From an uncultured Eubacteriales bacterium (lineage in GTDB: Bacteria > Bacillota > Clostridia > Christensenellales > DTU072), in contig CACXFJ010000116.1 of the NCBI GenBank assembly GCA_902766965.1, positions 1 to 33,509 of the forward strand: DNA of 33,509 bases, read 5' to 3'. Position numbers and translations under genes: made by a program. Shown piece by piece: positions 31,440-33,509 of this stretch (position 1 is the first letter of the stretch; each line of letters starts with the position of its first letter). A model generated the notes under the pieces. It had not been told where the DNA came from. It was given only the letters and a program-made list of their open reading frames with translations, and searched no databases.

Positions 31440-32730
31440 AGTCACCGTAATAGGCGGCGGACTCGCGGGAGTCGAGGCTTGCTATCAGTTGGCGAAAAGG
31501 GGCGTAACCGTAGACTTGTACGAAATGCGTCCCGTTAAGACCACGCCCGCTCACAAAACGGGCGATTTTGCCGAACTCGTGTGCAGTAATTCGCTTAAAA
31601 GCGCCGACGTCAACACAGCTCAAGGGGCGTTGAAACGGGAAATGAAACTTCTCGACAGCCTTATAATAAGAGCCGCCGAAAACACTTCCGTTCCCGCGGG
31701 CGGAGCTCTCGCCGTGGACAGAGAAAAGTTTTCTCGATACATAGAAGACGAACTCAATAAATATGACAATATCAACGTAATAAGAGAAGAACGCACGGAG
31801 ATTACCGATTATACGATAATAGCGACGGGTCCGCTCAGCAGCGACGGAATAAGTAAGGCTTTGGCTTCCGTCACAGGTGGCGGATACCTCAATTTTTTCG
31901 ACGCGGTGGCGCCGATAGTCACGGGAGAAAGCATTGACAGAGAAAAATCTTTTTTTGCGGGACGTTACGGCAAGGGCGGAGAAGATTATCTCAATTGCCC
32001 TATGAACAGAGAAGAGTATTACGATTTCGTTGACAATCTCGTAAACGCTGATAAAGTTATATTAAGGGACTTTGAAAAAAAGGACGTCTTTAACGCTTGT
32101 ATGCCGGTGGAAGTAATGGCTGGTAAAGGAGCGGATACGTTACGGTTCGGTCCGCTTCGTCCGGTAGGACTTACCGACCCCGCGACGGGAAGAAGACCTT
32201 TCGCCGCGGTACAGTTAAGGAAGGAGGACGCGGAGGGCAGACTGTATAATCTCGTCGGATTTCAGACTAACCTTAAATTCGGGGAACAGCAAAGAGTTTT
32301 TTCGATGATTCCCGCGTTAAGGAACGCCGAATTCGTACGCTACGGAGTCATGCACAGGAACACGTTTCTGGACGCGCCGAAAGCGTTAGGTCACGGGTTC
32401 GAACTGAAAAACAAACCTACCGTATTCGTCGCGGGGCAGTTAAGCGGCGTGGAAGGATACGCGGAGAGCGCGATGAGCGGACTTATCGCCGGTATCAATA
32501 TGTACAGAAGACTTGTCGGCAAGGAGATAACAGATCCGCCCGAAGAGACCTTAATCGGCGGACTGATGAAGTACGTAATCACCGAAAACAAGGATTTTCA
32601 ACCGATGCACGTCGGGTTTCCGCTGACGCCGGAACTCGAAGAAAAGATAAGAGACAAACAGAAGAGAAAAGAGGCTTACTCTTTGAGAGCGGAAAAAGCA
32701 TTTTCCGACTTTGCGAAAAACTATATATAG
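31432..32730 (+). CDS. trmFO: Methylenetetrahydrofolate--tRNA (uracil-5-)-methyltransferase
   Basis: TrmFO (formerly Gid) methylates U54 in the tRNA T-loop using methylenetetrahydrofolate and FADH2. The 432-residue length is normal. The FAD-binding motif GGGLAGVEACYQLAKRGVTVDLYEMRP is complete, and ELVCSNSLKS with the catalytic-region cysteine, PVEVMAGKGADTLRFGPLRPVGL and FVAGQLSGVEGYAESAMSGL are all typical. AGGAAGAGAAAAAGG precedes the ATG inside topA. In Bacillus xerC (codV) usually stands between this gene and hslV; here hslV follows after 12 bases. Confidence 0.97.
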   Translation: MNKVTVIGGGLAGVEACYQLAKRGVTVDLYEMRPVKTTPAHKTGDFAELVCSNSLKSADVNTAQGALKREMKLLDSLIIRAAENTSVPAGGALAVDREKFSRYIEDELNKYDNINVIREERTEITDYTIIATGPLSSDGISKALASVTGGGYLNFFDAVAPIVTGESIDREKSFFAGRYGKGGEDYLNCPMNREEYYDFVDNLVNADKVILRDFEKKDVFNACMPVEVMAGKGADTLRFGPLRPVGLTDPATGRRPFAAVQLRKEDAEGRLYNLVGFQTNLKFGEQQRVFSMIPALRNAEFVRYGVMHRNTFLDAPKALGHGFELKNKPTVFVAGQLSGVEGYAESAMSGLIAGINMYRRLVGKEITDPPEETLIGGLMKYVITENKDFQPMHVGFPLTPELEEKIRDKQKRKEAYSLRAEKAFSDFAKNYI

Positions 32731-32742
32731 GAGATTTTTACT

Positions 32743-33273
32743 ATGGAAATGAAAGCGACAACGATATGCGCGGTAAAGCGTAACGGCGTGACAGCCATAG
32801 CCGGCGACGGACAGGTAACTATGGGACAGAGCATAGTTATGAAAGGCAACGCCAAAAAAGTCAAAAGAATTTATGACGACAAAGTAGTGGTCGGTTTTGC
32901 CGGGAGCGTAAGCGACGCCTTTACTTTGAGCGAAAAGTTTGAAGAAATGTTACAAAAATATTCGGGCAATCTTATGAGAAGCGCGGTAGAACTCGCCGAA
33001 AACTGGCGTAAAGGCACTATGCGCAATCTCGAAGCCATGCTCATAGTCGCCGATAAAAACGATTTGTACGTAATAAGCGGCGACGGCAACGTGATAGACC
33101 CGGAGGAAGGAGTCTGCGCGATAGGAAGCGGCGGAAACTACGCTTTGAGCGCGGCGAGAGCCTTACTCGAAAACACCGATATGTCGGCGGAAGAAATAGT
33201 CCGTAAGGCTATGAAAATAGCTGCCGATATCTGTATTTTCACCAACCACAATATAGTTGTGGAAACCGTGTAA
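32743..33273 (+). CDS. hslV: ATP-dependent protease subunit HslV (ClpQ)
   Basis: HslV is the proteasome-like peptidase of the HslVU complex. The 176-residue protein begins [15 protein letters not shown]; removal of five residues would expose threonine 6 as the catalytic N-terminal nucleophile. This is the classical threonine type rather than the N-terminal serine of Bacillus Cod[10 protein letters not shown] and [30 protein letters not shown] are conserved, and [18 protein letters not shown] is the usual C-terminal part. GGAGATTTTTACT precedes the ATG at 32743; a second ATG at 32749 is also possible. hslU follows 14 bases later. Confidence 0.96.
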   Translation: MEMKATTICAVKRNGVTAIAGDGQVTMGQSIVMKGNAKKVKRIYDDKVVVGFAGSVSDAFTLSEKFEEMLQKYSGNLMRSAVELAENWRKGTMRNLEAMLIVADKNDLYVISGDGNVIDPEEGVCAIGSGGNYALSAARALLENTDMSAEEIVRKAMKIAADICIFTNHNIVVETV

Positions 33274-33287
33274 AGGAGGTATTTTTT

Positions 33288-33509
33288 ATGGAACTTACTC
33301 CGAGACAAATAGTCACCGAACTCGACAGATACATCATAGGTCAGGACGAAGCGAAAAAAGCGGTCGCGATATCTTTGCGTAACCGTTACAGAAGAAGAAT
33401 GTTGCCGCAGGAAATGCGCGACGAAATCACCCCGAAAAATATCATAATGAAAGGACCCACGGGGGTAGGGAAGACCGAGATAGCGAGAAGACTTGCAAAA
33501 CTCGTCAAA
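33288..33509 (+). CDS. hslU: ATP-dependent protease ATPase HslU (ClpY), 5' part
   Basis: Only the first 74 residues are in the window. [20 protein letters not shown] and the Walker A motif GPTGVGKTE identify the AAA+ unfoldase that feeds substrates to HslV. A very strong AAAGGAGGT site lies before the ATG. The frame stays open to the last base, so the gene continues past 33509; the intact protein would be about 450 residues. Confidence 0.96.
   Translation, partial: MELTPRQIVTELDRYIIGQDEAKKAVAISLRNRYRRRMLPQEMRDEITPKNIIMKGPTGVGKTEIARRLAKLVK

Noticed and set aside
33246-33262. Inverted repeat CCACAA-TATAG-TTGTGG at the end of hslV
   Set aside because: It is short, lies inside coding sequence and is not followed by a T run.

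Overview
The window looks like chromosomal DNA of an anaerobic, low-to-moderate-GC Gram-positive bacterium of class Clostridia. The evidence is gene order: yifB-dprA-topA-trmFO-hslV-hslU, murB-whiA-dnaE, and a DUF5685/J-protein pair. Strong AGGAGG-type ribosome binding sites and sigma-A-like promoters agree with this. A more exact placement, for example a gut lineage such as Christensenellales, is only a guess. I found no tRNA, rRNA, CRISPR array, insertion sequence or prophage. Coding density is very high and most genes run on the + strand.

Layout: (1) Bases 1-4001 hold the 3' part of threonine synthase, then trpS, a DUF5685 protein, a J-domain-like protein with a cysteine-rich tail, and a small membrane protein, all tightly spaced. 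(2) Bases 4013-5442 hold a leftward ArsR-family regulator. Divergent from it is a 43-residue cysteine-rich peptide gene, followed by ung with its own promoter and terminator. (3) Bases 5494-11390 hold a roughly 1600-residue lipoprotein made of repeated bacterial Ig-like domains. Twenty bases downstream is a degenerate REP-associated tyrosine transposase (RAYT)-like gene. (4) Bases 11444-20981 hold a small DUF898-like membrane protein, uvrC (probably leaderless), a Cof-type HAD phosphatase, murB, whiA and dnaE. dnaE carries a large insertion between its PHP and palm regions. (5) Bases 20913-24514, on the - strand, hold an ABC importer of the NitT/TauT type (binding protein, ATPase, permease) followed by a YkvI-like membrane protein. 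(6) Bases 24728-33509 hold a single-pass surface protein, then the yifB(comM)-dprA-topA-trmFO-hslV-hslU block, with hslU cut by the window edge.

Most genes are housekeeping: amino acid supply, tRNA charging and modification, DNA replication, repair and topology, DNA uptake processing, cell wall synthesis and proteolysis. The less ordinary parts are the dnaE insertion of about 266 residues, the ArsR/cysteine-rich micropeptide locus, the J-protein that has lost its HPD motif, the DUF5685 protein with two aspartate-rich motifs, the degenerate RAYT coupled to a giant Ig-like lipoprotein, and the absence of rapZ and glmR between murB and whiA.
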